From contig NC_016132.3 of assembly GCF_000005505.3 (NCBI RefSeq), positions 16,358,501-16,422,500 of the forward strand: DNA of 64,000 nucleotides, given 5' to 3'. Below are positions 1-10,140 of the stretch, one piece after another. The stretch is from Brachypodium distachyon. Lineage: Eukaryota; Streptophyta; Magnoliopsida; Poales; Poaceae. The notes below the pieces were generated by a model. It worked only from the letters and a program-made list of their open reading frames with translations. It was not told where the DNA came from and ran no database searches. The stretch's first letter is position 1, and each line of letters begins with the position of its first letter. The translations under genes were made by a program, and so were the position numbers.

Positions 1-560
1 CTCGCCCTCCATCTGAATGTTCCCAAACACATTGGACAGATTCGTCATCGAAAACCATCTTATTCCTATGCTTCCATATCGTCCAAATAATCAACGTGAT
101 CGAGGTCGCGAGCTGTTTCCTAGGCTTGCCGCTGACTGGCAAGTCATTCCACCAATTTACCAAAACGGAGTCCGGCGTAGGAATCCACTCCAGCTTGTTC
201 CAGCCACTGAGGATCACGAACCACAACTGTCTGGCGAAGACACAACTGAGGAACAGGTGACCAGAGTTCTCCGGAAGTTGATCACAGAGTGGACATCGAT
301 CCGGGTGATGGAGACCGTGTCGCTCTAGCCTATCGGCCGTCCAGCATCTCTTCCGACACACCAGCTAGATGAAAAACTTGCAACAGTCGGGGCCTTGGAC
401 TTCCAGGCAAGATTCCAAGCCGGCATCTCTACCCTGCCCTCGAACAGAGCACTGTAGGCCGATTTGACAGAAAACTGTCCAGTGTTTGACCAACGCCACC
501 TGAAGGAATGAGCCCCTTCCTCCAGCACCGTCCTTCCACCTGATCCCAAAGCTCTAGGTA
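1..560 (-). pseudogene. LINE ORF2 fragment, zf-RVT zinc-binding domain
   Basis: On the minus strand the DNA encodes WRWSNTGQFSVKSAYSALF, then WKSKAP, then a CPLCDQLPENSGHLFLSC segment and an IIWTIWKHRNKMVF segment. These are the hallmarks of the reverse-transcriptase zinc-binding region at the C-terminus of plant L1 ORF2, which lies after the RT domain. The frame slips near 350 and again near 500, so no continuous protein is made. It continues the coding blocks at 4932-5242 and 7694-8154 once the two inserted transposons are removed. The 3' end of ORF2 probably continues to the left of the window. Confidence 0.88.
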
Positions 561-585
561 TTCGTGAATGGGACTGTCTAATGAG

Positions 586-695
586 CAGGCACCTGATTTA
601 GTATCCAATAACAGTCGCCTGTTTTGGAGGATATAAACAGGCGCCTGTTATTTGGAACAAAAGCAGACGCCTGCCTTTTCTGCCAAAAACAGGCA
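586..695. repeat. Subterminal CAGGCGCCTG-type repeats of the Mutator-like element
   Basis: Five variants of the palindrome CAGGCGCCTG occur in about 110 bp (CAGGCACCTG, AGTCGCCTG, CAGGCGCCTG, CAGACGCCTG, CAGGCAG). The right terminus carries CAGGCGCCTG at about 4898-4907, with a further half-site near 4870. Clustered subterminal motifs of this kind are usually transposase-binding sites in DNA transposons. That role is inferred here, not shown. Confidence 0.6.
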
Positions 696-1014
696 GATCT
701 CACATAAGCAGTTTGTTTTGCAAAACAATCAACAACTGGCTGCCTTTGGTGCCAAAACAAAGAGATTCAAACTGCAAATTTAGGTTTTGGCGCCAGAAAC
801 ATATAACAATGCATACAAAAAAAGGATCAGGGAAAAAAATTGATTTTGTAGTGCAAACTTGTTTAAAGTTCTTGCTCTTTTGTGCACAGAGATGTGCAGA
901 GAGATTCAGACTCTAAGCTCCCTTCCATTACATCATTTATCACTGCAAAAAAAATTACACATAGGGCAAAGAAACTGAAACTGACTGCAAATTACAGTAA
1001 TAAAGTTTCCAAAT

Positions 1015-3010
1015 TTGGATAGGAGCTAGAGGAGATGCAAACCTGTTCTCTTCCATGCAGATACATTCAGAATCCAAAAATCTTTCCAGGGCAGCATTCA
1101 TCACTCCAAAAATGAAAACACATGCAAAAGATTAGATGCAGAGTGCATGTACAGTAGTTGGTTCCCAAAATATAGATAGGAGCTAAAGCAACTGCAAACC
1201 TGATCTCTTTATGCAGAACCATTCTCACTCCAAAATCCTTCCAGGTGAGACCAAAATTATCAAAAACAAAGGCAAGCATTTATCAGTTCAAAATGTACAC
1301 ATAGGCAAATCTTAGATGCTGGCTGCATTTACAGTAGTGAGTTCCCAAGATACAAAAGATAGAGCAGCATCCATTTACACACATGATAGAAACCAACTTG
1401 CAAAACACAACATTCGTTACATGACCAAAAGATTGCATGCTCATTGCATTTAGAGTACTCAGTTCTACTACAGCAAATAATCATGACCATAACCATTGGG
1501 TATCCATATGAACAAAGAGACACAAACTCCAACTGACAAAATATCATTCAGATACCCTGTTTTAAAAATCTGCATCAAAAAACAATCAAAATTTTCAAAC
1601 CTATAAATTCTGTTATAAACCTGTTATAGCTTTTGTCTCAACACACATAAAATGTTCAAATCATCTGGGCATAAAAGACAGCTCAAAAATTCATAAAACG
1701 CACACATTTAAAAAAGAAGCACTTGCTTCAATCACTTAAGCTATTATGTACTAACTATTGTAATGTATTATTCAAGAAATCTCAACAGAATAACTGGACA
1801 CAGAGAAGTACACAGAAAGCAAACCATGCCCACGTATTGCCACCAAAAATTCAAACACCAAATACAGATTCAAAAAATTTGAGCATCACCCCCAAGCGAA
1901 CATCGCTAGTGAGCGAACCTGTTTTATTTATGCAGCCACCGACATGGGGGCTTCATTTCCTTCAGGGAAATCCCACACCAGTCCACGCAGCATACATATG
2001 TTCAACTCTGGGCAGAAAAAGGGAACCAAAATTCATAAGAATGAACATTTAAAAGACGTGAGAACTCTAATTATAGACAGGGGACAAAACCGCACCCGGC
2101 CAATCAGCATGCCGTCGGCTGTAATATCTGAGAAAAGTACAGAGCAACAAGAAGTAGACCTTGCAGATAATGCAAAGCTGCTTGCGCCTAGATGAAAAGC
2201 AAAATTTTAAAGAGGACGTCAAGCAAAATGTCGCTTGCACCTAGATGAAAGAATGCAGATAATACAAAGCTGCGAATTGACGAAGACATGTACAAAATAG
2301 TATAATCAGATGCTGCAAAATTAGTAACAGAGAAAATGCAATTATTGAAGATGAAGGGTGCAACTGCACTTAGAAAAAAGAGTACACCTTGCAGTACTGT
2401 TTTGTTGGTACATTAAAAAAAAGAGAAGAAAAAGGTTCTTGGGCGGAAAATATAAGTGAAAGGGGATTTTAAGCACACCATATGGGGAACAAAAGATCCA
2501 AAGTTTTGTATTAAGCACACCAGCACTTAGAAAACTCTGATTCTTGTTTGAATATAGGTATCATCTTAATTGCGCTTCTTAATGCCCAGAATTGTGCTCC
2601 CAAAAGAAGTGCAATTGCGCTAAGGGACTCCATTAATTGCGATGGGGGAGTTGCGAAAAGAAATGGACTACAAACAATCAGAAGTGTATGGCCATAGTTA
2701 ATTAAAACAAAATAACAAGTCCAAATGCATGTGCAGCACACAAAAAGAATTGCGCTAGGATGAATCAAGATGTGCACCTACAAAAATTAGGTAAAATTGC
2801 ACTACTCTTGGAAAACCTTTCCAGGATTCAGAAAAATCTGATTCTTGTTTGAATACAGCTATAATCTCGATTGCGCTACTAATTGGCCAGAATTGCACTC
2901 CCAAAAAAAGTGTAAATGCACTAAGGGATGCCATAAATTGCACTAGGGGGGAACAACAAACATACATCATTACAAAAAAAAATACAGGTGCAATTACAGG
3001 GGGTTGCGCT
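1015..3010. repeat. AT-rich interior of the Mutator-like element with diverged internal duplications
   Basis: No convincing gene is present. A block containing TAGGAGCTA, GCAAACCTG and a CCTTCCAGG-like end occurs at about 1019-1090 and again at about 1177-1250. A second block (TTGCG, CAGAATTG, CACTAAGGGA) occurs at about 2569-2660 and about 2870-2955. Both pairs are in direct orientation and clearly diverged, so they are old internal duplications. The stretch from 3010 to 3900 shows nothing I can assign. Confidence 0.5.
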
Positions 3011-3904
3011 GGTTCTTCGAGAAATCAACATATGTAATTTAAGTCGGCTGTCATTGCAAGCCATACAGAAAACAAAAAAAGAAGTACAATTGGTCTTTCA
3101 CAGAGGACAACACATATGATAGGACAGATAAATCTACATATGAATTGTTTGCATATTGGTGCCAAATTGAAAAGAGAGAGAAAAGATTGGAAAACCCATT
3201 GGAAAGGGCTGTGGGTAAGGCTATTACATTACAATAACAAAACCCTAGCATAAGCAAACATGGGCAAACACATATACTACACTCCAAAAAATCATTGTAC
3301 AGTTTGTGAAAAAATAGATAAGTTACTTGTGAAAAATGCACAAGTGCCTAACACCATTGATATATGAATCACAATACATGGGAAGAGATGTTAGATGGCA
3401 CAGTAAGTAAACCGCTTAAATACCCTAACTAAAAATGGTTACTAAATGATTCATGCGGATTATGTATAACAGTAGAAAATGCATAAACACAAAGCACACT
3501 CTTATGTATTTTTAGCATGACTGCAATGCCAAAAAAAAAGCTTCAAAATCCTCTGGACACCAGAAACTGCTCCTAGCATTGAACCATACTCAACCAACAA
3601 ACAACAGTAAGAATCAGGTTACAACCCTTAGTTTCAGTTTCAGTGCACACAACACTTATGCTAGGCAAACCCCTACCACCAGAAAATAACAACGAAATGA
3701 AAATTGCTAGATTATTACAAGATCAATCAAGTAGGGTACAATTAGTACTTCGGTAATCGTTAGTTTCAGTATCAAAAGCACCACCAACACACATAATCAT
3801 GACCAGAAGCACTATTTCAATTTGAATCTGAATATGGCTCTAATAAATGCTAAAGTTAGCCGGCGTTCAGAAACATCACATAACAGCAACACAAAACGCC
3901 CAAA

Positions 3905-4584
3905 TCAACGCACAATCCAATCCGATAAACCAACACAGAGCCAGATGAATGAGCCCCAAAAATCAGCTATGACTGCTGCGGCGTGAGTACCAACCTCAGC
4001 AAGAGCCAGACGATACGCAATCTCGAGGAATGCAACATAGATCTGCCATTTGGCCAGGGCTTTCGTCTGGGATATAGGAAACGAAGGACTCACCTTGCCC
4101 GCGCCACCCATGACATGCCTCACCTCTACTGCCTCCGCCTCGCCAAGTTCGCCCCAAAGAGGGAAGCAAAATCGGCTACAAAACACAACTCATGTTAGTG
4201 AATTAGTACAACCATATGACAGAGGATGCAGAAACCAATCAGCAACTCACCAGACAGCAGACCAGACCTCACCGTCGACGAGTGCAGATCCAAATCCTCC
4301 CCCGCCTCTGCTGTCTTTGCTTCCCCACACACAAGCGAAAGCAAAAATAAAATCAGGGCAAAGGGCAGCGAGCAAACCACAGATCGCAGAAAAGCTAGAG
4401 ACGCCTTCAGGGGACTCACCGGACTAGGGGACCCCTCTGGTGCCGACGAAGAAGATGCGAATCGCCTCGTCCCCACCACCTCGCACTCCCGAAATTCTTG
4501 AGCTCGCCCGCGTCGTGACCATCGTGGTGGAGCAGCCGCAACGAGCCAGCCCCGCGCCACCGGGCAGGGACGTGAGCACCTCAC
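3905..4584 (-). other. Possible captured host-gene fragments in the Mutator-like element
   Basis: Two minus-strand open stretches (4584-4195 and 4186-3905) lie in the GC-rich right part of the element. The first is rich in Arg, Ser and Pro and holds one hydrophobic stretch (SLPFALILFLLSLVCG). The second contains MGGAGK and then ALAKWQIYVAFLEIAYRLAL. GTGAGT-like and TCCCAG-like splice signals flank that last block. GC-rich, intron-like islands near one terminus are what captured host exons look like in Pack-MULEs. I do not recognise the parent gene, and no known domain is evident, so this may be non-coding. Confidence 0.3.
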
Positions 4585-4931
4585 CGGACGGGGACAGAAG
4601 CCACGCGGCCTGCCTCACCTCACCAGGCCCCTACCCACCGCGCGCCGCGGGACCTCACCGGACGGGGACAGAAGCTGCGCCTAGCCGCCCGCCCGACCCC
4701 GCAGGACCTCACTAGACGGGGACAGAAGCCGTGCCTAGCGCCCCACCCCCCTCCTCTCCCCCCGCGCCGGCGCGCCCTCGTCTGCTCCGTCTCCCACTGA
4801 CCAGAATGTGCGATGGGGTAAGAAGCCGCTGGACACCAATCTTGAAGCATAGATCTGACGGTGCACAAATCGCCTGGTTCTAAAAAAAAAGAAAACCAGG
4901 CGCCTGTGCACTAGCAAAAGGGTTCGTGAAT

Positions 4932-5242
4932 AACCACAGCACACAAATTAGGGTTCAGCCTTTCAGGTCGAGGGCCCACGAGTTGTTGTGTAAACATTCA
5001 GCCACGAGATGTCCAGATTGTTTCCCCTGGCGGCAAAGATAGCAGGAGCCACATCCTTAACTCGTCCGCTATCAATCCACGGGTCTGTCCAGAAACGAGT
5101 GCTCTGACCATCATGAACCAGGGCCACCGAACCACTTTCAAAAATGTTCGTCGCCATTTGCGACAGCTTGATATCAAACTCAGACCAAGGTCTGGACATA
5201 TCAACTCTTTTGAGCCATCACCCTTAGCCTGAATAGCGGCGT
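4932..5242 (-). pseudogene. LINE ORF2 fragment, linker between RT and zf-RVT
   Basis: The minus strand encodes SVALVHDGQSTRFWTDPWID followed by VAPAIFAARG, a conserved stretch after the RT domain in plant L1 ORF2 proteins, then EYLELWDQVEG running out across the Mutator-like element's target site. Upstream it begins NAAIQAKGDG, which joins NLRLL across the Harbinger element. It is therefore the middle third of the LINE coding region around 1-8275. Frameshifts are present. Confidence 0.85.
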
Positions 5243-5398
5243 TTAGGATAAGTCCAGCGGTTCCCCTAAAATGTATCCCCTATATCTCAAAATAGAGGAC
5301 TTTCCTAAAAAAATTCTCCTCTAAAAATTATTCGACTCCAGCAGTTCTCCTAAAAGATCTTCCCTATTCTATTTGAAACCCAACGTCTACCTCTCCGA

Positions 5399-5475
5399 CG
5401 GCTAGTTTTTAAACGGCCGGATTTCTAACGGCTAGTTTTTGAATGGCCGGATTTCTAACGGTTAGTTTTTTTTAT
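5399..5475 (+). repeat. 30-bp tandem repeat near the Harbinger left end
   Basis: The block CGGCTAGTTTTTAAACGGCC followed by GGATTTCTAA repeats two and a third times with a 30-bp period. It lies just upstream of the TATATATGC-containing probable promoter of the transposase (about 5476-5485). It may act as a subterminal binding region. Confidence 0.6.
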
Positions 5476-5578
5476 CTATATATGCATGATCAGCTCGCTC
5501 TCATATCTCTCACAATCTTGCTTCTGCCTCCTCTTCTACTTCGCTTTCACCATATCTCTTGCATCTTTCGACAACAAA

Positions 5579-6930
5579 ATGAGTCACCGCCGAAGCTTGG
5601 CATGTCAATTTTGCGAAGATTCCTCGTCTGATGATGAGGATCTCATGATGGTTGCAGTCATAACCGAGAAAGAACAGGCGGGGTTGGATGCTCCGCGCCA
5701 TCGAGGTTCACTTCCAGGACAACATTCTCTTCAGCGCGAATTTGCGGAACGCTTTCAGTGTCTCCACAAAGACTATTTTGCTGTGAAATGTACCTTCAAC
5801 GCAAGGATGTTTCGCAATAGGTATGTAACTGGTGCAATTTTTTTTATTTTCCGGCATACTAGTCACCCTTCATGTCTAATTAAGTTTTTCGTAGCAGGTA
5901 TAGAATGCACCGTCCTCTTTTTCTCACAACAGTAAGAGCTCTAGAGGAACATGATAGCTATTTTTCCTTGAGAAGAAATTGTGCCGGTACTCCTGGTTTA
6001 CATCCTTATCAAAAGTTGACCTCCGCATTCAGAATTCTAACTTATGGGATATCAGCTGATGGTACTGATGAGTATTGTCGGCTAGCAAAGTCTACTGCTT
6101 TAGATAACCTTAGATCATTTGTGCGTGCTGTGATCGAGGTCTTTGGTGGTCGCTACCTGAGATCTCCAAATGCTGAAGATACTGCTAGATTACTTGCAAT
6201 TGGAGAGCAAAGGGGATTCCCCGGTATGCTTAGAAGCATCGACTGCATGCATTGGCAGTGGAAAAATTGCCCTACTGCACACAAAGGTTTTTTTGTTGGC
6301 CATAATCGTGTACCCACAATCATTCTTGAAGCCGTTGCTTCACAAGACCTTTAGGTTTGGCATTCTTTCTTTAGTTTACTAGGATCCCATAATGATATAA
6401 ATGTTCTTCACCGTTCACCTGTGTTTGCGAATCTAACTGAAGGGCATGCTCCAGAAGTGAATTATACCATCAATGGTCGCAACTACAACATGGGGTATTA
6501 CCTTGCAGATGGCATATATCCGTGATGGGCCACATTCGTGAAGACAATTCCAAATCCGACAACTGAAAAAAAATAAACATTTTGCACGATGCCAAGAAGC
6601 TTGTTGAAAGGATGTTGAACGAGCCTTTGAAGTTCTGCAAGCTCGTTTTGCCATTGTACGTGGACCAGCAAGGTTTTGGGATTTGGAAACACTCGGAAAA
6701 ATCATGACAGCTTGTATCGTCCTGCATAACATGATAAAAGAAGATGAGTGTGAAAGTCTGTAGACTACCGATTTCAGAACATGGGAGAACTGGTGATACC
6801 TTCTCGTGAAGAGACAGCTACATTGACTCAGTTTTTTCAAGCTCACAACGCTTTTCAAAACAAAGAAGTTCATTGTCAGCATCAAGTTGATCTAGTTGAG
6901 CACTTGTGGCAGATCCGCGAAGAGATGTAG
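5579..6930 (+). pseudogene. PIF/Harbinger DDE transposase (ALP1/HARBI1 family), decayed
   Basis: Exon 1 starts at the ATG at 5579 (MSHRRS) and ends at 5820. A GT-AG intron (5821-5897) leads in phase to exon 2, giving MFRNRYRMHRPLFL. Family blocks follow in order: LQK-like YQKLTSAFRIL, the RGFPGMLRSIDCMHW block with the first catalytic Asp, [10 protein letters not shown] with the second, [13 protein letters not shown], and a C-terminal LVEHLWQIREEM ending at TAG 6930. The reading frame holds to about 6350 and is then broken by stops and frameshifts, so the enzyme is inactive. It would have cut and pasted this element. The start was chosen because it heads the only open exon and lies shortly after a TATA-like stretch. 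Confidence 0.9.
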
Positions 6931-6959
6931 TTTTCATAAATGGTAGCAATAATGTAGTG

Positions 6960-7640
6960 TATGAGATCTCTAATATGTTCTTAAATTATGGTGGGGTGTA
7001 AGCGGTGCCTGTTTCATTTTCTACATAATGCAATGTTTCTCTCGTAATGCACATCTAGCAAAATTGCAACAATTTCATCTATTTCTTCACTTCTCCTCTA
7101 TTTCCCATCTCTTTCTCCCTCTCCACCTTTCTTCCCAACCGAGCATACCTCTCCCTCTCCGCTTCCTCTCCCTTCTTCCAACCGCGCCTCTCCCTCTCCC
7201 TCTCTGCTTCCTCTCCTGCGTGCTGGCCGCCGCCCCCAACCGCGCCTCTCCCTCTCTGCTTCCTCCCACGTGCTGGCCGCCCCCCCCCCCCCTGCTGGCC
7301 AACGCCCGCGTGCTGGCCGCCGCCGTCCCCCTGCTGGCCCACGCCCGCATCTGGCCGCCGCCGCTCCCCTGCTGGTCGCCGCACGGATCTGGCCGCCGCC
7401 CCTCGTGTCTGGCCGCCGCCGCTGGCCGCCGCACCTCGCGTCTGGCCCCGGCTGGCTCGTGGCGGGAGAAAGGAGAAGGAGGGCGGGGACGTGGTTTTTT
7501 GGCGGGAGGGACGACCTCGCGTCGATCGGGGGAGGGATTGGGCTCCCCGATACATCGGGGAGAAGGAGCCCTGATAGGGGAAGCCGAAATTTGGGGGACG
7601 CTTTAGGGAAACTGCTGGATGTTGATTTTGGACTTTTTTT
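6960..7640. other. GC-rich, low-complexity 3' part of the Harbinger element
   Basis: CT-rich sequence passes into repeated GCTGGCCGCCGCC-type units (about 7270-7450). Long overlapping open frames on both strands are compositional artefacts (Pro/Arg/Ala on one strand, Gly/Arg on the other) and show no domain. No gene is called. Confidence 0.6.
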
Positions 7641-7693
7641 CTCCTAAATTTTGTACAGGGGAGGCTTTGGGAGAACCGCTGGACTCGCTCTTA

Positions 7694-8154
7694 GCAGCCT
7701 CAAGTTGGGAATGCCCAATCCCTCAAGCCACGTCGGAGTACAGACCTCGTTCCACGCCACTAAGCAGTGACCGCCATGCACCTCTTGCTGGCCCTTCCAA
7801 AGAAACCCATGACATAACTTCTCAATCATGTCGATGATTCGGACCGGCAAATCCAACGAGAGCATAGGGTTGATTGGCATTGCACAGAGCGCAGATTTAA
7901 CAAGGATCAGGCCGGCGACCACCCGACGACAAAAGCTTTGCACTCCAACTCTGAAGTCGATTCGCCACCTTGTCCACAATCGGGGCCAACTGAGCAGCCG
8001 AAACCCTCCCAAGGTTGAGAGGAAGTCCAAGGTATTTGGCAGGGAAACCCAAGAACCTGGCAGTGCAAGGTGTTTTCCACAACCACACGCTGATCATCAG
8101 AGCAGTTGATCAAGTGGGCCGAACTTTTAGCTAGATTGGTCTGAAGCCTCACTT
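7694..8154 (-). pseudogene. LINE ORF2 fragment, C-terminal part of reverse transcriptase
   Basis: The minus strand reads TNLAKSSAHLINCS, then KYLGLPLNLGRVSAAQLAP, then RLQSWSAKLLSSGGR, LILVKSALCAMP, GFLWKGQQEVHGGHCLVAW and GLGIPNLRLL. This is the standard order after the catalytic palm of plant L1 reverse transcriptases. One or two frameshifts break it near 7900-8030. At 8154 it meets, head to head, a plus-strand LINE 3' tail. Confidence 0.9.
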
Positions 8155-8275
8155 AATTCGGGACGGCTAGCCTCGTACATTTTCTGTTTTCCTTGTACAC
8201 TCTGTACTTTGTTCCTATTTATCAATAAAGCAGCGCTCTTTGCTCAAAAAATAAATAAATAAAGCAGCGCTCGCT
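8155..8275 (+). mobile_element. LINE 3' untranslated tail in inverted orientation
   Basis: The segment has a run of GTAC/CTGT-rich 3'-UTR-like sequence, ATCAATAAAG as a poly(A) signal, a short hairpin-like GCAGCGCTC, and an AAAAAATAAATAAATAAA tail. It is typical of L1-type 3' ends in grasses. Orientation is opposite to the adjoining LINE coding block. The motif AATAAAGCAGCGCTC occurs twice. Confidence 0.6.
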
Positions 8276-8491
8276 GCGTTTCATAAAAATAATAAAATAG
8301 AAAAATAGATGTTCACCAGATATTTCCACAACTTCGCAGATGATTTTTCTGTGGTCTAGTGCGCACCTCAAGGTGCTAATGCCCAAAAACGTATGCCCCT
8401 TCTAGAAATATGGACACGTGACTGAAATGCAACCAAACAAGCTTAAGCAACCACGATAACACCGAATCCAATAGTGGAACAAACCTGGATA

Positions 8492-8995
8492 TTATTTATT
8501 CTCACAAGATCCGCCTAGTTCTGCAATACTTGGATCATCTTTCCGAATGCCATGTTCGGTCTTCACAGGTTCAATAAGCTCGGCAACGCAATCCCATAAC
8601 TTTTGGAGTTTATAATGATGGTCCAAATTTCTCACAGAGATGCTTTAAAGCCAGCTCTGATCCACGAAGGCTTCTAGAACCTTCCATTTTTGTTCTTCAC
8701 TACCAGAGCTCATATATATGACCTGGATTTGTGATTGCTAAAACGCTACAAATGAGCTCAGCAAGTGCATCTGCAGCTTTGTCTTGAAGTAGTTCCTCGC
8801 AGACCTGGTTCCTCGTGCATGATATATATAGATAGAATCATAGTATACAAGTTTTCTTAAGGGACGGAATCATCAAGTTTACGTATTGCTAAAATAGAAA
8901 CTGATAAACTTAGGCAAGGATGTTCTGAAGCTTACCTTAGCTCCCTCAAGTCAGTGCGACTCGATGAGTGCTCTGAAGTCTGAACATCTTGATGT
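8492..8995 (-). pseudogene. Remnant exons of an unrecognised host gene
   Basis: On the minus strand an exon ending at 8936 (SSRTDLRELR, donor GTAAGC) splices in phase to an exon starting near 8812 (NQVCEELLQDKAADALAEL, then ICSVLAITNPG). A third open block follows, with EEQKWKVLEAFVDQSW, KLQKLWDCVAELIEPVKTEH and GIRKDDPSIAELGG, ending at TAA 8492. A stop and a shift interrupt the third block. The phase-consistent junction and natural codon usage argue for a real former gene. I do not recognise the family. No start codon or promoter is visible. Confidence 0.45.
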
Positions 8996-9744
8996 AACCC
9001 CTTTCATCTCCTACGTTACATGTTTTTCGTTCTTTTACATGTACACCTCTTGGGTTTATAGCTAAGTTTGTTTTGGGTTAGGCATATATCACTGCTAGTC
9101 TATTGCAGCACCCTTGTTTGAATTTCACTGAATCAAGCCGTCCAGATTCCTTCTGTTGTGTAGCAATAATGCAGGTCTGATTTTCTATCCTTTCCAATTG
9201 TCCGAGGATGAGGTTGAGATACAGTTTGTCACCAATCAGCATAACCAACACACGTTATTGGAAAGTTGAAACAGACCATATCAACGGCATTTTTCTTCAT
9301 TCTAATATTTGTTTCACATGTGACATGTTATGATATCCATTTTGATGTACCACAAATTATTTCTTTTACAAACTACTATAAACTATATGTTACTGAAACA
9401 GAGCAAAGAGCTAAGTAAATGCAGAAAAGGGGTGGTTGTTGGCCGTCCTATATTTAGGGTGGGATTTGAGAATTGAGATTAGACGGCGACCTCCTAAAGG
9501 GTGTTGGGATCGGAGGTGACATATATAGGTAATCTGCTGGAGCATGAAAATTTGGTTTTATTATCTGATTTTTGTAATTGGGTGTGGGATAGAGGATCTG
9601 CCGTAGATGCTCTGATGCCATATGCTTGGTGGCTGACCAATTCATCAGATACGGTAGGTGCATGGACCTCTGCGTTAGGTAAACAAAATCAAAAGTATGA
9701 GGGTCTTAAGAAATACTATCAGTTAGCAAACTAGGACTTAAGGC
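8996..9744. other. AT-rich spacer, no gene seen
   Basis: There is no convincing coding sequence. Two diverged copies of a GAGCATCTACGGCAGAT-like motif (about 9529-9545 and 9594-9616, both readable on the minus strand) resemble termini of Tourist-type MITEs. Both point the same way and no partner end or duplication was found. Confidence 0.4.
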
Positions 9745-10140
9745 TTCCTTTATCGAAAAAACAAATACAAATTGGGACTTGGTCAACATGAAAAAGGGGC
9801 ATGGTCGCTTGGGTATCCCGATATGAGAGATCTCAACATTTCACTTCTTTACTCCTGATCATAAAAAACAAGAATCTACTAAACCAGAATTGAAATTGAG
9901 TGAGTGGAAAAAAGGGGTTTATAGGGACAGTTCAGATGCTATTGGCATGGTAAGAAGAGGTGTATTTTACAGACCATAGGGGTTATCGAAATCCTAAAGT
10001 AAAGGCCTGCAATCGAAGTAGAAGTACCAACGGCTCACTGCCATGAACCTTCTCCATTTGATTCACTAAGGGGAAATTCACCTCCTTCTCGAATGGGTAT
10101 CATTGACAAAGGGTTGCGTTTGTATCATAATCTACATGTA

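Larger units (their letters stand above)
570..4922. mobile_element. Mutator-like DNA element (possible Pack-MULE), 9-bp TSD
   Basis: The element is flanked by the 9-bp direct repeat TTCGTGAAT (561-569 and 4923-4931). The termini are imperfect inverted repeats: left GTCTAATGAGCAGGCACCTG, right (reverse complement) TTGCTAGTGCACAGGCGCCT. The palindrome CAGGCGCCTG and variants recur just inside both ends. A 9-bp duplication is typical of the Mutator superfamily. No transposase is visible. The 4.35-kb interior is AT-rich on the left and strongly GC-rich at 4200-4850 with minus-strand ORFs, as in gene-capturing Pack-MULEs. The site is inside a LINE. Superfamily assignment rests on the duplication length and the terminal repeats. 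Confidence 0.75.
5246..7690 (+). mobile_element. PIF/Harbinger DNA transposon, TTA target duplication
   Basis: The target duplication TTA lies at 5243-5245 and 7691-7693, as expected for PIF/Harbinger. Terminal inverted repeats read GGATAAGTCCAGCGGTTCCC on the left and GAGCGAGTCCAGCGGTTCTC on the right (reverse complement). The element carries a decayed DDE transposase (5579-6930) and a GC-rich tail (7080-7600). I see no second SANT/Myb-type ORF, which complete family members usually carry. Removing the element and one TTA rejoins LINE codons NLRLL and NAAIQ in frame, which fixes both ends to the base. Confidence 0.92.
1..8275 (-). mobile_element. L1-type LINE, split by two DNA transposons, with inverted 3' tail
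   Basis: Three minus-strand coding blocks belong to one LINE ORF2 in the order 8154-7694 (end of reverse transcriptase), 5242-4932 (linker) and 560-1 (zf-RVT domain). Between them sit a Harbinger element (5246-7690) and a Mutator-like element (570-4922), each bounded by its own target duplication. Deleting either one rejoins LINE reading frame. The 3' tail at 8155-8275 runs on the plus strand, so the copy looks like a twin-primed, 5'-inverted insertion. The left end lies outside the window, so the LINE's own target duplication cannot be read. Frameshifts and stops make it a dead copy. Confidence 0.85.

Noticed and set aside
17..328. 103-codon plus-strand frame
   Set aside because: It is the antisense shadow of the LINE zf-RVT coding sequence on the minus strand.
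7079..7606. Long overlapping open frames on both strands
   Set aside because: They lie in low-complexity GC-rich repeats inside the Harbinger element. Composition alone explains them and no domain is present.
9420..9616. Possible Tourist-type MITE
   Set aside because: Two GAGCATCTACGGCAGAT-like motifs point the same way. I found no inverted partner and no TAA/TTA duplication.
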